Part shown: in pieces, positions 26,660 through 34,880 of the stretch
Numbering within the stretch: the stretch's first letter is position 1
Layout: the number at the start of each line of letters is the position of its first letter
Source of the DNA: Oscillospiraceae bacterium
GTDB taxonomy: Bacteria; Bacillota; Clostridia; Oscillospirales; Acutalibacteraceae
Reading direction: 5' to 3'
DNA length: 64,000 nucleotides
Assembly: GCA_022483045.1 (NCBI GenBank)
Contig: JAKVOA010000002.1
Span: 488,501 to 552,500 of the forward strand
Made by a program: the position numbers and the translations under genes
The notes under the pieces: model-generated
What the model saw: the letters and a program-made list of their open reading frames with translations, nothing else
Told to the model about the DNA's origin: nothing
Database searches by the model: none

Positions 26660-28213
26660 TTGCGGAAAAAGGGTGGCGGCAACAGATTATTACAGGGTGG
26701 CATTTCGGTCTTTATTGCGCTTCTTTTTGTGAAATGTTTTGGCCTGCTTTTGCAGATCGGAATCGCTTGTGTTTTTGGTGCATCTGCAGCAAGTGACGCG
26801 TTTTTGACGGCATTTTCTATACCCAATATTTTACTCGCCGGAATCATCGCGGCCGCCGGGAACGTTTACATCCCACTTTATCAAAAACAACTTAACATTG
26901 ACAAAAAGCATCTAAAGCAGTTTAATGGAAATATTACAGCACTGCTCACCTTGATAGGCATTGCCATGGCTGTTCTTCTTGCACTTTTCCCACAGGTTGG
27001 CATTTCTTTGTTTGCAAGCGGTTTGGAAAAGAAATCCTTTCAAACCGCTTGTATTCTGCTGCGCATTATGGCTGTTGTATCGATACCGATTACCATACAA
27101 AGCATTTTCAATGGCTATTTACAGATAAAAGGGAAATTTTTTCTTTCCAGCGTGGCACCCGCATTGGTCAATCTTCCAATCCTTGCAGCGCTGTTTTTTG
27201 CCTCTAAACATCAAGAGGTTACATCGCTGGCATATGGTACCGTTATCGGTTATCTGCTCAGTGCCGCCGTGCTATGGATAGGGTGTTTACGCAGTGACTT
27301 TCCATTTCGACCGTACTTTAATCTCAAGTGTGGGTACATGCGCTCTTTCTTTTCGCTGTTCTTTCCGATCTATCTTAGCATAATGGTTTCTCAACTCAAT
27401 ACCATGATTGACCGGAATTTTGCTTCCACTTTGGTGGCAGGGACAGTGTCGGCGCTTATTTACGCCGATAAAATAAATGAAGCAATCGGGCGGATCTGTA
27501 TTTCCCCCGTAACGACAGTCATTTATCCAGAACTTTCAAAATGCGCAGCGAACCACGATAAGGAGAAGTTAAAAAAGTATCTTTCGGAAAGCATGACAAT
27601 GGTATTTTTGATTATGCTCCCTGTATCAGCGGCGCTTTTCTGCTTCTCTGGTCCATTGGTAAACATCCTGTTTCGGCGCGGTCAATTCAATGAGCAGGCT
27701 GTACAAATAACCAGTGAGTACTTAAAATTCCTTGCCATTGGTTTTAGCTTTCCACATGTTAGTAATCTTTTGGAATTGGTTTGTTACTCGCTCAACGATG
27801 GGAAAATACCGATGGTCAATTCTTTGCTGGCCCTAGGTATAAATATCATATTGAATTTTTTGCTGATTGGCCCGCTAAAGCATATTGGTCTTGCGGTGGC
27901 AACCAGTGTGTCCGGAATTGTTACGACAGTATTGCTCATTTTTTCGCTGCATCGAAAAATTGGCACCTTCGTTTTACCTGACTTCCGAAAGGACTTATTG
28001 AAAATGATAGCGGCAACAGGCTTGATGTGTGCGGTCTGTCTGCCAGTTTATCGGCTGCTGCAGCCGCAGATTAGCGGCAACCTGTCTTTTTTGATTTGCG
28101 CTGTAATAGGAATCCTAGTTTATAGTGTCTGTATGCAAAATATGAAGGTGAGCATTTGGAAGAGATACATAACCAGCTGCCTGCATAAGATAAAGAAAGA
28201 TGTTAAGCAGTGA
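26660..28213 (+). CDS. Wzx/MurJ-like lipid-linked oligosaccharide flippase
   Basis: About 517 residues with some 14 membrane segments (MVIN/MATE-like MOP superfamily). A TTG start at 26660 is chosen because GGGGGG lies about 10 nt upstream and the frame before it lies within the 3' part of the GT2 pseudogene; ATG 26531 and 26564 are open alternatives. FGASAASDAFLTAFSIPN, FNGYLQIKGKF, SQLNTMIDRNFAS and LFRRGQF are MVIN-family features. As the last gene of a locus with a Wzy-like protein it should export the capsule repeat unit. Origin from a MurJ-type ancestor is likely. Confidence 0.88.
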   Translation: MRKKGGGNRLLQGGISVFIALLFVKCFGLLLQIGIACVFGASAASDAFLTAFSIPNILLAGIIAAAGNVYIPLYQKQLNIDKKHLKQFNGNITALLTLIGIAMAVLLALFPQVGISLFASGLEKKSFQTACILLRIMAVVSIPITIQSIFNGYLQIKGKFFLSSVAPALVNLPILAALFFASKHQEVTSLAYGTVIGYLLSAAVLWIGCLRSDFPFRPYFNLKCGYMRSFFSLFFPIYLSIMVSQLNTMIDRNFASTLVAGTVSALIYADKINEAIGRICISPVTTVIYPELSKCAANHDKEKLKKYLSESMTMVFLIMLPVSAALFCFSGPLVNILFRRGQFNEQAVQITSEYLKFLAIGFSFPHVSNLLELVCYSLNDGKIPMVNSLLALGINIILNFLLIGPLKHIGLAVATSVSGIVTTVLLIFSLHRKIGTFVLPDFRKDLLKMIAATGLMCAVCLPVYRLLQPQISGNLSFLICAVIGILVYSVCMQNMKVSIWKRYITSCLHKIKKDVKQ

Positions 28214-28372
28214 TAATTGATTTTTATCACATGAAATGGCGGCAGTGCATCACGCGTGTGCAGGCTGGCAAATTTTGCAAATTGCTGTACAGCAGAGCGC
28301 GTCTGCTCTTGTGAGGCCAGAGAGTTTATAGCTGGCTTTACTTTTTGTAGGTGCTTTTTTCTCACTTTGATC

Positions 28373-28408
28373 TGAGGCAATCCTAGCGGTAGGGTTGCCT
28401 CTCTTTTT
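28373..28408 (+). terminator. Terminator of the capsule operon
   Basis: GAGGCAATCCTA pairs with TAGGGTTGCCTC around a short loop, followed by TCTTTTT. It lies 160 nt after the flippase stop codon. Confidence 0.8.
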
Positions 28409-29003
28409 GCATATAGGAAACCTCTTGCTGGGTTGTTTCTCACTTGCTTTTCTTTCTACTCAAAGGAAAAGCGGCAAAAACGGCGATGCTTGCAAATGCT
28501 GTTGTACGGATTAAAAAGCCAAGCATTCCTGTGCTGGGTGGGAAGATCGGGTATCAATGGAGCTGCAAACCGTATATAAACAGTAATATAGCTATGGACA
28601 AAGGCTCAAAAAATGAGGGAATAACAAGTAAAATAAAAGGCAGCGTCCATCCTCTTCGTAGAGTTAGACAGCAGCCTTTATTATGTCGATATTGTCTTAA
28701 AAGTTTTGGTTAGCATGGCCTAGCAGATCCATTAGACGAAAAGATACTCTGCAACAATTTTACAGAGTATCGGGACAAGCAATATCCGTCCATTCCAAAA
28801 CAGCTCTTCTGTGGCTATATAAAATTCACAAGCTCTGTTTTACGCCGATCTCAGCCTTTACACAAAATTCAGGATACGCCCTTACGCTGCTAGATATCCA
28901 ACTGGGATTTTTCAGAATCATTTTTAAATCTGATTTGAACAGCTTGTTTTCGCACCTTGTTCGCATACATTGTATGGTAGTCTGCCTTTCCCCAGCAGAT
29001 AAA
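28409..29003. other. Gene-poor right flank of the capsule island
   Basis: About 600 nt with no convincing gene. It contains a perfect 9-bp hairpin (GATACTCTG 28743-28751 with CAGAGTATC 28763-28771, no T tract) and, near 28858, TTTACACAAAATTC followed by AGGATACGCCC, which resembles the ends of IS256-family elements. Short frames such as 28444-28713 match nothing recognised. Together with the left flank this suggests scar DNA at both island edges. Confidence 0.45.
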
Positions 29004-29294
29004 GTTTGCTGTACGGCTTTGTTTTAAAGGTTAAACGCCTGCTGTTCGATCTTTGTCAAAAAAGAAAACAAAGCATACGCATATGTGTGTATACAGGGGA
29101 ACTCAATCGCTTAGCTGCATTTTACAGAATCGCTTTCGATCACTCTATTTGCAGAAGGAGCATTGCTCCTCTCCTGATTTTGTTTGACAATTTTTGCGAA
29201 ATATTGGTGTACACGCAAATCTTTGGTCAGCTCTGGGTGAAACGCGGTGACAAGCTGATTCCCCTGCCGGGCAGCCACAATTTTGCTGCCCACT
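29004..29294 (+). repeat. Right copy of the direct repeat bracketing the capsule island
   Basis: Matches 11662-11943 in the same orientation. It begins with AAGTTTGCTGTACGGCTTT, the right arm of the tRNA-Arg terminator, although no tRNA is here, then the pdxT terminator region and the pdxT 3' end. It holds 23 nt absent from the left copy, bounded by two AATCGCTT words (29105-29112 and 29128-29135). Confidence 0.9.
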
Positions 29295-29743
29295 TGTGCT
29301 AATGCTTCTGTATTGTCAGAAATAGACGCAATATACGGTGCGCGAATAAACGTCATGGGAAGCGTTCCAATTCCTTTGAATGCAGCTGCAGTTTCAAAGC
29401 TGCCCAGCTGTCTGCCATAAGCGTTTCGTACTGCTTTTATGTCCATTGTAGAAAGATAGAGCCGCCTGTCGTTATCTATGTTTTTTGCGAGGAGCAGAAG
29501 CCCCGCGCAAGTGCCAAATACCGGCAGCCCATTTTGTATCTTTTTTTGTAGGGGCTCAAATAGCCCGAGCTCCCGCAGAAGCTTTCCTTGTACGGTGCTT
29601 TCACCGCCGGGAATAATCAATCCGTCAAAAGGAGCCTGCATATCTTTCACCTGCCTGATTTCAAAGGACGCAATCCCTAAAGCGGAAAGCATTTTTTCAT
29701 GTTCGATAAATGCTCCCTGCAGAGCAAGAACGCCGATACGCAT
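29111..29743 (-). CDS. pdxT: Pyridoxal 5'-phosphate synthase, glutaminase subunit PdxT
   Basis: 210 residues. Class I glutamine amidotransferase of the PdxT/SNO family: IGVLALQGAF at the N-terminus, LIIPGGEST, nucleophile Cys in VFGTCAGLLLL, and the His-Glu pair in FHPEL. It releases ammonia from glutamine and channels it to PdxS for de novo PLP synthesis. It begins 1 nt after pdxS ends. The last ~20 residues (SNAPSANRVIESDSVKCS) extend past the usual family end and lie in the duplicated segment; the stop codon itself lies in the 23 nt missing from the left copy. Confidence 0.96.
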   Translation of the reverse strand: MRIGVLALQGAFIEHEKMLSALGIASFEIRQVKDMQAPFDGLIIPGGESTVQGKLLRELGLFEPLQKKIQNGLPVFGTCAGLLLLAKNIDNDRRLYLSTMDIKAVRNAYGRQLGSFETAAAFKGIGTLPMTFIRAPYIASISDNTEALAQVGSKIVAARQGNQLVTAFHPELTKDLRVHQYFAKIVKQNQERSNAPSANRVIESDSVKCS

Positions 29744-29744
29744 T

Positions 29745-30620
29745 TTATTTTCCTCTTTCTGCCATGAGCAGGTCTATTTCCTGTTCATTGATTCCCACCA
29801 TTGCTTCCCCTAGGTCTTCTGAAAGCAGCGCAATTTGTTCTGCATCGGTAAAGTTGGTGACTGCCTTGACGATAGCAGCAGCACGCTTTTCTGGATTGCC
29901 GGATTTAAAAATGCCGGAACCGACAAATACGCCTTCTGCGCCCAGCTGCATCATCAGGGCTGCATCGGCAGGCGTAGCAATTCCCCCGGCGGCAAAATTG
30001 ACGACAGGCAGTCTCTTGTTTTTATGGACGGAGGCCACTAAATCGTAGGGAACCTGCAGCTGCTTTGCGGCATCGTACAGTTCATCGCTGGCCATAGCGC
30101 TAATGCGACGGATTTCCCCCTGCATCATGCGCATATGGCGAACAGCCTGTACAACATCGCCGGTGCCCGGCTCTCCTTTGGTGCGAATCATAGCCGCGCC
30201 CTCATTGATGCGGCGGAGCGCTTCTCCCAAGTCCTTTGCACCGCAGACAAAAGGAACGTTAAACGCGGTTTTATCAATGTGATATTTGTCATCGGCAGGA
30301 GAAAGGACCTCACTTTCATCAATATAATCAATCTCGATAGCCTGCAAAATCTGTGCTTCTACAAAATGCCCGATACGGCATTTTGCCATGACGGGAATTG
30401 ACACTGCATTTTGAATCCCTTTAATCATTTTGGGGTCGCTCATGCGAGAGACGCCGCCTGCTGCACGAATATCGGCGGGAATCCGCTCAAGAGCCATTAC
30501 CGCACAGGCCCCGGCCGCTTCGGCAATTTTTGCCTGCTCTGGAGTAGTGACATCCATAATGACGCCGCCTTTTAACATTTGCGCAAGGTTTTTATTTAAT
30601 TCAAATCTTTTGTTTTCCAT
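29745..30620 (-). CDS. pdxS: Pyridoxal 5'-phosphate synthase, synthase subunit PdxS
   Basis: 291 residues from ATG 30620, after AAGGAGA. A highly conserved TIM-barrel enzyme that makes PLP from ribose-5-phosphate, glyceraldehyde-3-phosphate and PdxT-derived ammonia. [42 protein letters not shown] and [20 protein letters not shown] are the usual motifs, including both lysines that carry the chain of covalent intermediates. It has its own promoter and is followed by pdxT; the regulator gene lies 82 nt upstream on the same strand. Confidence 0.97.
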   Translation of the reverse strand: MENKRFELNKNLAQMLKGGVIMDVTTPEQAKIAEAAGACAVMALERIPADIRAAGGVSRMSDPKMIKGIQNAVSIPVMAKCRIGHFVEAQILQAIEIDYIDESEVLSPADDKYHIDKTAFNVPFVCGAKDLGEALRRINEGAAMIRTKGEPGTGDVVQAVRHMRMMQGEIRRISAMASDELYDAAKQLQVPYDLVASVHKNKRLPVVNFAAGGIATPADAALMMQLGAEGVFVGSGIFKSGNPEKRAAAIVKAVTNFTDAEQIALLSEDLGEAMVGINEQEIDLLMAERGK

Positions 30621-30655
30621 CAAATCCGTCTCCTTGTATAATAATGGTTACAAAT

Positions 30656-30683
30656 ATTATACGAGAACTCAATTATATGTAAA
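30656..30683 (-). promoter_or_regulatory. Promoter of pdxS-pdxT
   Basis: On the minus strand: TTTACA (30678-30683), a 16-nt spacer and TATAAT (30656-30661), starting a leader of about 30 nt before pdxS. It lies between the stop codon of the regulator gene and pdxS. No clear regulator box was identified. Confidence 0.62.
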
Positions 30684-30702
30684 TATTCAAAACGGATTCT
30701 TT

Positions 30703-31803
30703 TTATGTATCCAGATTACGGAACTGCTTCCTTTTTTTACGCCTCACTCGGTTTATGTGCCGCTCAAAATCGCCGCTGCTTATCAGTTCTGCCAATACGT
30801 ACTGGTCAAATACAGGAACGGTACAGGAATAAAAACCGAGCCTTTCTTCATAGCGCGGTACCATAGAGGGCGGCAGCACCATATATCCAACGCGCACAGA
30901 GGGGGATATGGTTTGCGAAAAAGTGTTGATGTACAGGACACGGCCGCTATTGTCCAGAGAAAACACGGTATCTTCATTCGTTTTAGATATTGTCAGTTCC
31001 GAGTCGTAATTATCTTCTACGAGAAAGCCGTGCCGCTCTGCAGCCCAGCGCAGGTATTCCTGACGCTTTGGTGCGCTTGCAGTGATGTGACTTGGATAGC
31101 TGTTAAAGGGCGTAATATGCAGAACAGCAGCATTCGTTGCCTTTAGCAGGGAAGTCTTTATGCCGTTTGCACCTAAATCAAGGAGTTCACACCGAACGCC
31201 GTGGGCTTTGTACACCTGCTGTATTTTTTGATAAGATGGTTTTTCCAATGCGTAAATTTTGTCTTTGCCCAAAAGCTGTACAACAAGACTGTACAGATAC
31301 TCGGCACCTGCACCGATAATTACTTGCCGCGGGTCAGCGGTGATACCCACGGACCGTTTCAAGTACGTACAGATTACTTCCCTAAGTCGCAGGCACCCTT
31401 TGTTATGAGATCTTTCAAAGATAGACGGCCCGTAGTCAGACAAAACCTTTCTCATCGTTTTTGCCACAACAGAAAAGGGAAATCCCGTGGCTGAAGCCGC
31501 GAGGTTGTGTATTGGGGGAGCGGCGCACAAAGCAGCATCTTTTCCGGGTGACATAAAGTCGCTTTTCTGATAAATGATAAAGTATCCGCTGCGCTGCCGG
31601 GACTCTATGTAGCCCTCATCACCCAAAAGAGAGTAGGCGTGCTGTACAGTAACGACGCTTAGCCCCATTTCTTCTGCCAGAATCCTTTTCGAGGGTAATT
31701 TGCTGCCCAAAGGATATGCGCCTGATACAATATCATTGCGCAGCTGGCTGTATAATTGCAAATAAGCCGGCTTATCGCTTTGCTTAAAAATAGTGTATTT
31801 CAT
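30703..31803 (-). CDS. MocR/PdxR-like GntR regulator, truncated and lacking the PLP lysine
   Basis: 366 residues. The N-terminal GntR winged helix (about 1-75: LQLYSQLRNDIVSGAYPLGS, KLPSKRILAEEMGLS, AYSLLGDEGYI) is followed by a fold-type I aminotransferase-like domain. MocR proteins usually run about 450-480 residues. This one stops right after HINRVRRKKRKQF, so roughly the last 90 are missing. At the place of the PLP Schiff-base lysine (usual FSKT) it has Gln297 (NTFSQTISPS). The DNA-binding part looks intact. Position upstream of pdxST suggests it was the PLP-responsive activator PdxR; whether it still senses PLP is doubtful. Confidence 0.85.
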   Translation of the reverse strand: MKYTIFKQSDKPAYLQLYSQLRNDIVSGAYPLGSKLPSKRILAEEMGLSVVTVQHAYSLLGDEGYIESRQRSGYFIIYQKSDFMSPGKDAALCAAPPIHNLAASATGFPFSVVAKTMRKVLSDYGPSIFERSHNKGCLRLREVICTYLKRSVGITADPRQVIIGAGAEYLYSLVVQLLGKDKIYALEKPSYQKIQQVYKAHGVRCELLDLGANGIKTSLLKATNAAVLHITPFNSYPSHITASAPKRQEYLRWAAERHGFLVEDNYDSELTISKTNEDTVFSLDNSGRVLYINTFSQTISPSVRVGYMVLPPSMVPRYEERLGFYSCTVPVFDQYVLAELISSGDFERHINRVRRKKRKQFRNLDT

Positions 31804-32010
31804 GATTGCAGGTTGCTCCTTTACAAGGTTTCTTTACGGCTTTTTTCAAAGCCATTGGCGGTATGCCGGTGTGGACAGAAGATAGAGAAAGCAGTGCATA
31901 TTATACACCAAATTCAATTATTTGGGAAATATTAGGTTTGACAATTTCGATGGAAAACATTGTTATATAGAAGGGGAAGGGGTTTCTTTACTTCTGTGAT
32001 AAAATGTGTC
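31804..32010. promoter_or_regulatory. Intergenic region with a possible plus-strand promoter
   Basis: No gene was seen. The plus strand has TTGACA (31938-31943) with TGTTAT at 17 nt or TTATAT at 19 nt, followed by a purine-rich run (GAAGGGGAAGGGG) and, 40 nt later, the hairpin at 32011-32047. This could give a short RNA of about 70-80 nt, but the -10 is imperfect. Confidence 0.3.
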
Positions 32011-32047
32011 AAAAAGGCGCAAAGGATTTCTTCCTTTGCGCCTTTTT
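32011..32047. terminator. Bidirectional intrinsic terminator
   Basis: AAAAAGGCGCAAAGGA pairs with TCCTTTGCGCCTTTTT around a 5-nt loop; A and T tracts on both sides make it work in either direction. It most likely ends the minus-strand murQ-murR-HAD transcript, 48 nt after the HAD stop. Confidence 0.88.
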
Positions 32048-32094
32048 GTAACAAAATACTTTAATGGAGGGGCTTTTTTAAAATGTTGTACTCT

Positions 32095-32946
32095 TTATTG
32101 AACTTTTGTGTTGGCAAGTGCATACTTTTCAATGGCAAGGGCAGCGCCATCTTTTGTGTTTGTGTCTGTAGTGTTGTCAGCAGCTTTGCGTACCGATTCT
32201 GGAGCATTGCCCATGGCAATGCCAATGCCGCATTCTGTAAGCATTTCTATATCATTTTCACTGTCACCGATAGCCATGATGTTCTCTTTTTTTAAGGTGG
32301 TTCCATTCTTTTTCAGCCAATCACAAAAGCCGTGCAGTCCCTGCGCTTTGGTTGAGACTGCATTCATTATTTCAAAGCCATGCTGGGTTTGCAAAATGGA
32401 AAAGCGGGAATCTTTGTAGAACTTTTGCTGCAAAGTTTTGCAATAAGCATCGGGAAAAGTCGGCAGATTGATTTTTTCAATCCGTTCTGGCAGAAGCTCG
32501 GGATCCCGGAGAGATCCATTTACAGGAACACCAATTTTTTTGAGAACTTCTAGGTGGAAAGGGTTTTGTGGATATTCGTTTTTCTTATTAATCAAGCGGT
32601 TTTCTATGTAGATATTGCCTTCAGACCAAACTTCTATCCATGAAGATTCTGGAAGCAATCGAAGAAGCTGCAGAGCTTTTTCCTTAGGAATATAGTTAGA
32701 ATAGATAACTTTTTTGTCTTTTAGCTGATAAGCAAGAGAACCATTCGAAGTAATAGCATATTGAATACCAGGAACAGAAAGAACAGCTTGCGGCAGTACG
32801 GTTAAAATACGGCCGCTTGTTGGAACAACCAGAATATTTTGTTTGGCTGCCTTTATGAGTACATTTTTTGTTCGCTCAGAAATACTTTTATGGTCATTTA
32901 AAAGGGTCGTTCCATCCAAGTCCAGAGCAATTAATTTAATCTTCAC
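32095..32946 (-). CDS. HAD-superfamily (Cof-type) phosphatase
   Basis: 283 residues. HAD motif I is LIALDLDGTTLL at the N-terminus, motif II VPTSGR, motif III a Lys in the C-terminal half (KAQGLHGFCDWLKK), and motif IV IMAIGDSENDIEML; the C2-type cap lies between. Such enzymes dephosphorylate sugar phosphates, nucleotides or cofactors in the cytoplasm. The gene starts 17 nt after murR ends, so it belongs to the murQ-murR transcript; an amino-sugar phosphate is an obvious candidate substrate, but this is inference from position. Confidence 0.88.
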   Translation of the reverse strand: MKIKLIALDLDGTTLLNDHKSISERTKNVLIKAAKQNILVVPTSGRILTVLPQAVLSVPGIQYAITSNGSLAYQLKDKKVIYSNYIPKEKALQLLRLLPESSWIEVWSEGNIYIENRLINKKNEYPQNPFHLEVLKKIGVPVNGSLRDPELLPERIEKINLPTFPDAYCKTLQQKFYKDSRFSILQTQHGFEIMNAVSTKAQGLHGFCDWLKKNGTTLKKENIMAIGDSENDIEMLTECGIGIAMGNAPESVRKAADNTTDTNTKDGAALAIEKYALANTKVQ

Positions 32947-32963
32947 AGGGACCCCCCATGCTG

Positions 32964-33800
32964 CTATTTTATCTGATTGATGATTTCCTTTGTTTTTACC
33001 AAGTACTCTTTTGTTAAGCTGATATTTTCTTTTGCAAGGCCCAGATACAAGAGGTCTGTTATGGCAAGAGACGCATTTCTTGAAGCGATAGCGCCCAGAC
33101 GCAGCTCACGCTCAGTGGTTGGAATATAAAGATTGATATCAGCGAGCTTACATAACGGCGTCTTGCTGAACTGTGTAATCGCGATTGTAGCGGCACCATG
33201 CTCTTTTGCGTATTTTACTGCGGTATTTACATCATGTGTTCTTCCGCCGTAACTGATAGCCAGAGCGGCATCCTTCGAGGTGATATGTGCTTCAGCGGCC
33301 AGCTGATTGTGAAAGTCGCTGTGATAAACCGCCCTGCGGTTAATGCGGGACAGCTTTTCCATAAAGTCCATACAGACAATACCGGAACCGCTAATGCCAA
33401 ACAGATACACAGTATCGCAGTTCAGCAAAATATTTACGGCCTTTTCCAGGCTTTCAAAATTAATCAGTCGGTATGTCTGCTCTAAAAGCATGCTGCTTAA
33501 GTTCTTTGACTTTTGCACAACGACGTCCATAGAGTCGTTTTCTTTTATGACATCATCAAAATCCAAAACTTCTTTGCTGCTGTCTCTGGCGAGGTCTACT
33601 TTTAATGCCGTAAATCCCTTATATCCAATTTTATGGGAAAATCGAATCACTGCAGATGCAGAAACGCCGATGCGTTCGCCAAGAGTCTGCACAGAATTTT
33701 GAATCACTTCATTTTTGTTTTGAAGAATGTAATCTGCAATTTTCTTTTCTGTACTGGTATAGCTGCCCATACCGGTGCGGATTTTGTAAACACAACTCAT
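32964..33800 (-). CDS. murR: RpiR/MurR-family transcriptional regulator
   Basis: 278 residues. The N-terminal RpiR helix-turn-helix (about 1-80; EKKIADYILQNKNEVIQ, RIGVSASAVIRFSHKIGYKG) is followed by a phosphosugar-binding SIS domain (YLFGISGSGIVCMDF, ALAISYGGRTHD). MurR in E. coli represses murQP and responds to MurNAc-6-phosphate. The gene lies 39 nt downstream of murQ and opposite the murP operon; a 12-bp inverted word at both promoters is a plausible binding site. Confidence 0.9.
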   Translation of the reverse strand: MSCVYKIRTGMGSYTSTEKKIADYILQNKNEVIQNSVQTLGERIGVSASAVIRFSHKIGYKGFTALKVDLARDSSKEVLDFDDVIKENDSMDVVVQKSKNLSSMLLEQTYRLINFESLEKAVNILLNCDTVYLFGISGSGIVCMDFMEKLSRINRRAVYHSDFHNQLAAEAHITSKDAALAISYGGRTHDVNTAVKYAKEHGAATIAITQFSKTPLCKLADINLYIPTTERELRLGAIASRNASLAITDLLYLGLAKENISLTKEYLVKTKEIINQIK

Positions 33801-33839
33801 TTATGCATCACCCCGATTTCAAGTAAATAAAACAGGAAA

Positions 33840-34751
33840 TTATTCCGCAGTTAAAGAATGAATTGCTTTGGAAATATTTCCGCCGGCCTTTCTCAGTATT
33901 ATATCACAATCTTCTTTAGAGCGGTGTGTAATTGTCATACAGATTGCGAGTTTTACATTAGAACCGCTTTTTTCGAGGTACTTGTCGGCTTCTTGATAGC
34001 AGCAGCCACTGCTTTCCATAATGATTTGTTTTGCGCGCTCAATGAGCTTTTCGTTGGTAGGTTGTACATCTACCATAAGATTATGATAAACCTTGCCATA
34101 CTGAATCATTAAGGAAGTTGAAATCATATTTAAAATCATTTTTTGTGCAGTACCGGCTTTCATGCGAGTGGAACCTGTGATAACTTCTGGGCCAACGATC
34201 GCTTCGATTTTCACATCTGCATGGCTGGAAATGCGGGCATTTGTGACACAGCTGATGGCACCGGTGAGTGCGCCGATAGAATGGGCATAATCAAGACCAC
34301 CAATGACATAAGGTGTTCTGCCGCTGGCAGCAAGACCGATAACGGTATCTTTATCGGTTAAGCCGGCATTCATCAGGTCTTTTGCTGCGAGGTCCATATC
34401 ATCTTCTGCGCCCTCTTTTGCGGTTAAAAGAGCGCCATACCCCCCGGCAATCAATCCTTTTATCAGGTTTGGATCAACGCCATAGGTTGGCGGGCATTCA
34501 CTGGCATCTAGGACACCAAGACGACCAGATGTGCCGGCACCAATGTAAATGACATGGCCGCCTTCGGCCATGTTGGGTGCAATACGGTCGATGAGTTCAC
34601 TTATTTTGGGGAGGACTGTTTCAACTGCTCCTGCAACCTGCTGATCTTCATGGTTGATAACATGCAGAATCTGAATGGTATCCATGGTATCAATATCTCT
34701 GCTGTTTGGGTTTGACTGCTCTGTTTCCAGCGCATTTAAGTTAATTGGCAT
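33840..34751 (-). CDS. murQ: N-acetylmuramic acid 6-phosphate etherase
   Basis: 303 residues from ATG 34751, with AAAGGAG upstream. SIS-fold enzyme: IGAGTSGRLGVLDASECPP, TVIGLAASGRTPYVIGGL and ITGSTRMKAGTAQKM are the MurQ signatures, including the substrate-binding Ser/Thr loops and the catalytic Glu in DASECPP. It cleaves the lactyl ether of MurNAc-6-P to give GlcNAc-6-P and D-lactate. It is divergent from murP and its products feed NagA and NagB encoded across the control region. Confidence 0.96.
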   Translation of the reverse strand: MPINLNALETEQSNPNSRDIDTMDTIQILHVINHEDQQVAGAVETVLPKISELIDRIAPNMAEGGHVIYIGAGTSGRLGVLDASECPPTYGVDPNLIKGLIAGGYGALLTAKEGAEDDMDLAAKDLMNAGLTDKDTVIGLAASGRTPYVIGGLDYAHSIGALTGAISCVTNARISSHADVKIEAIVGPEVITGSTRMKAGTAQKMILNMISTSLMIQYGKVYHNLMVDVQPTNEKLIERAKQIIMESSGCCYQEADKYLEKSGSNVKLAICMTITHRSKEDCDIILRKAGGNISKAIHSLTAE

Positions 34752-34852
34752 AGTTAAGGTCTCCTTTACCGTTGTCTGTTGTCTGCATTCTAAAAGCAGC
34801 ATCGGAATTTGTAAAAAATCAAGATACGCTGCGTTTGTATTTCTTCTACTTC

Positions 34853-34880
34853 ATTATAACAAAATAAAATATTATTTCAA
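34853..34880 (-). promoter_or_regulatory. Promoter and candidate MurR operator of murQ-murR-HAD
   Basis: On the minus strand: TTGAAA (34875-34880), a 16-nt spacer and TATAAT (34853-34858). The word TGAAATAATATT (34868-34879, minus strand) covers the -35 and runs into the spacer. The identical word lies over the -35 of the divergent murP promoter. The region from 34881 to 35244 is AT-rich without a gene; TCAATATTATTGA at 35191-35203 is a related palindrome. Confidence 0.65.

Noticed and set aside
28444-28713. 89-codon frame after the flippase gene
   Set aside because: Weak start context and no family resemblance; lies in scar-like intergenic DNA after the operon terminator.
11558-29294. Classical tRNA-integrated genomic island with attL/attR
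   Set aside because: The repeats do not contain the tRNA 3' end and no integrase gene or remnant was recognised; recombination through pdxT homology fits better.
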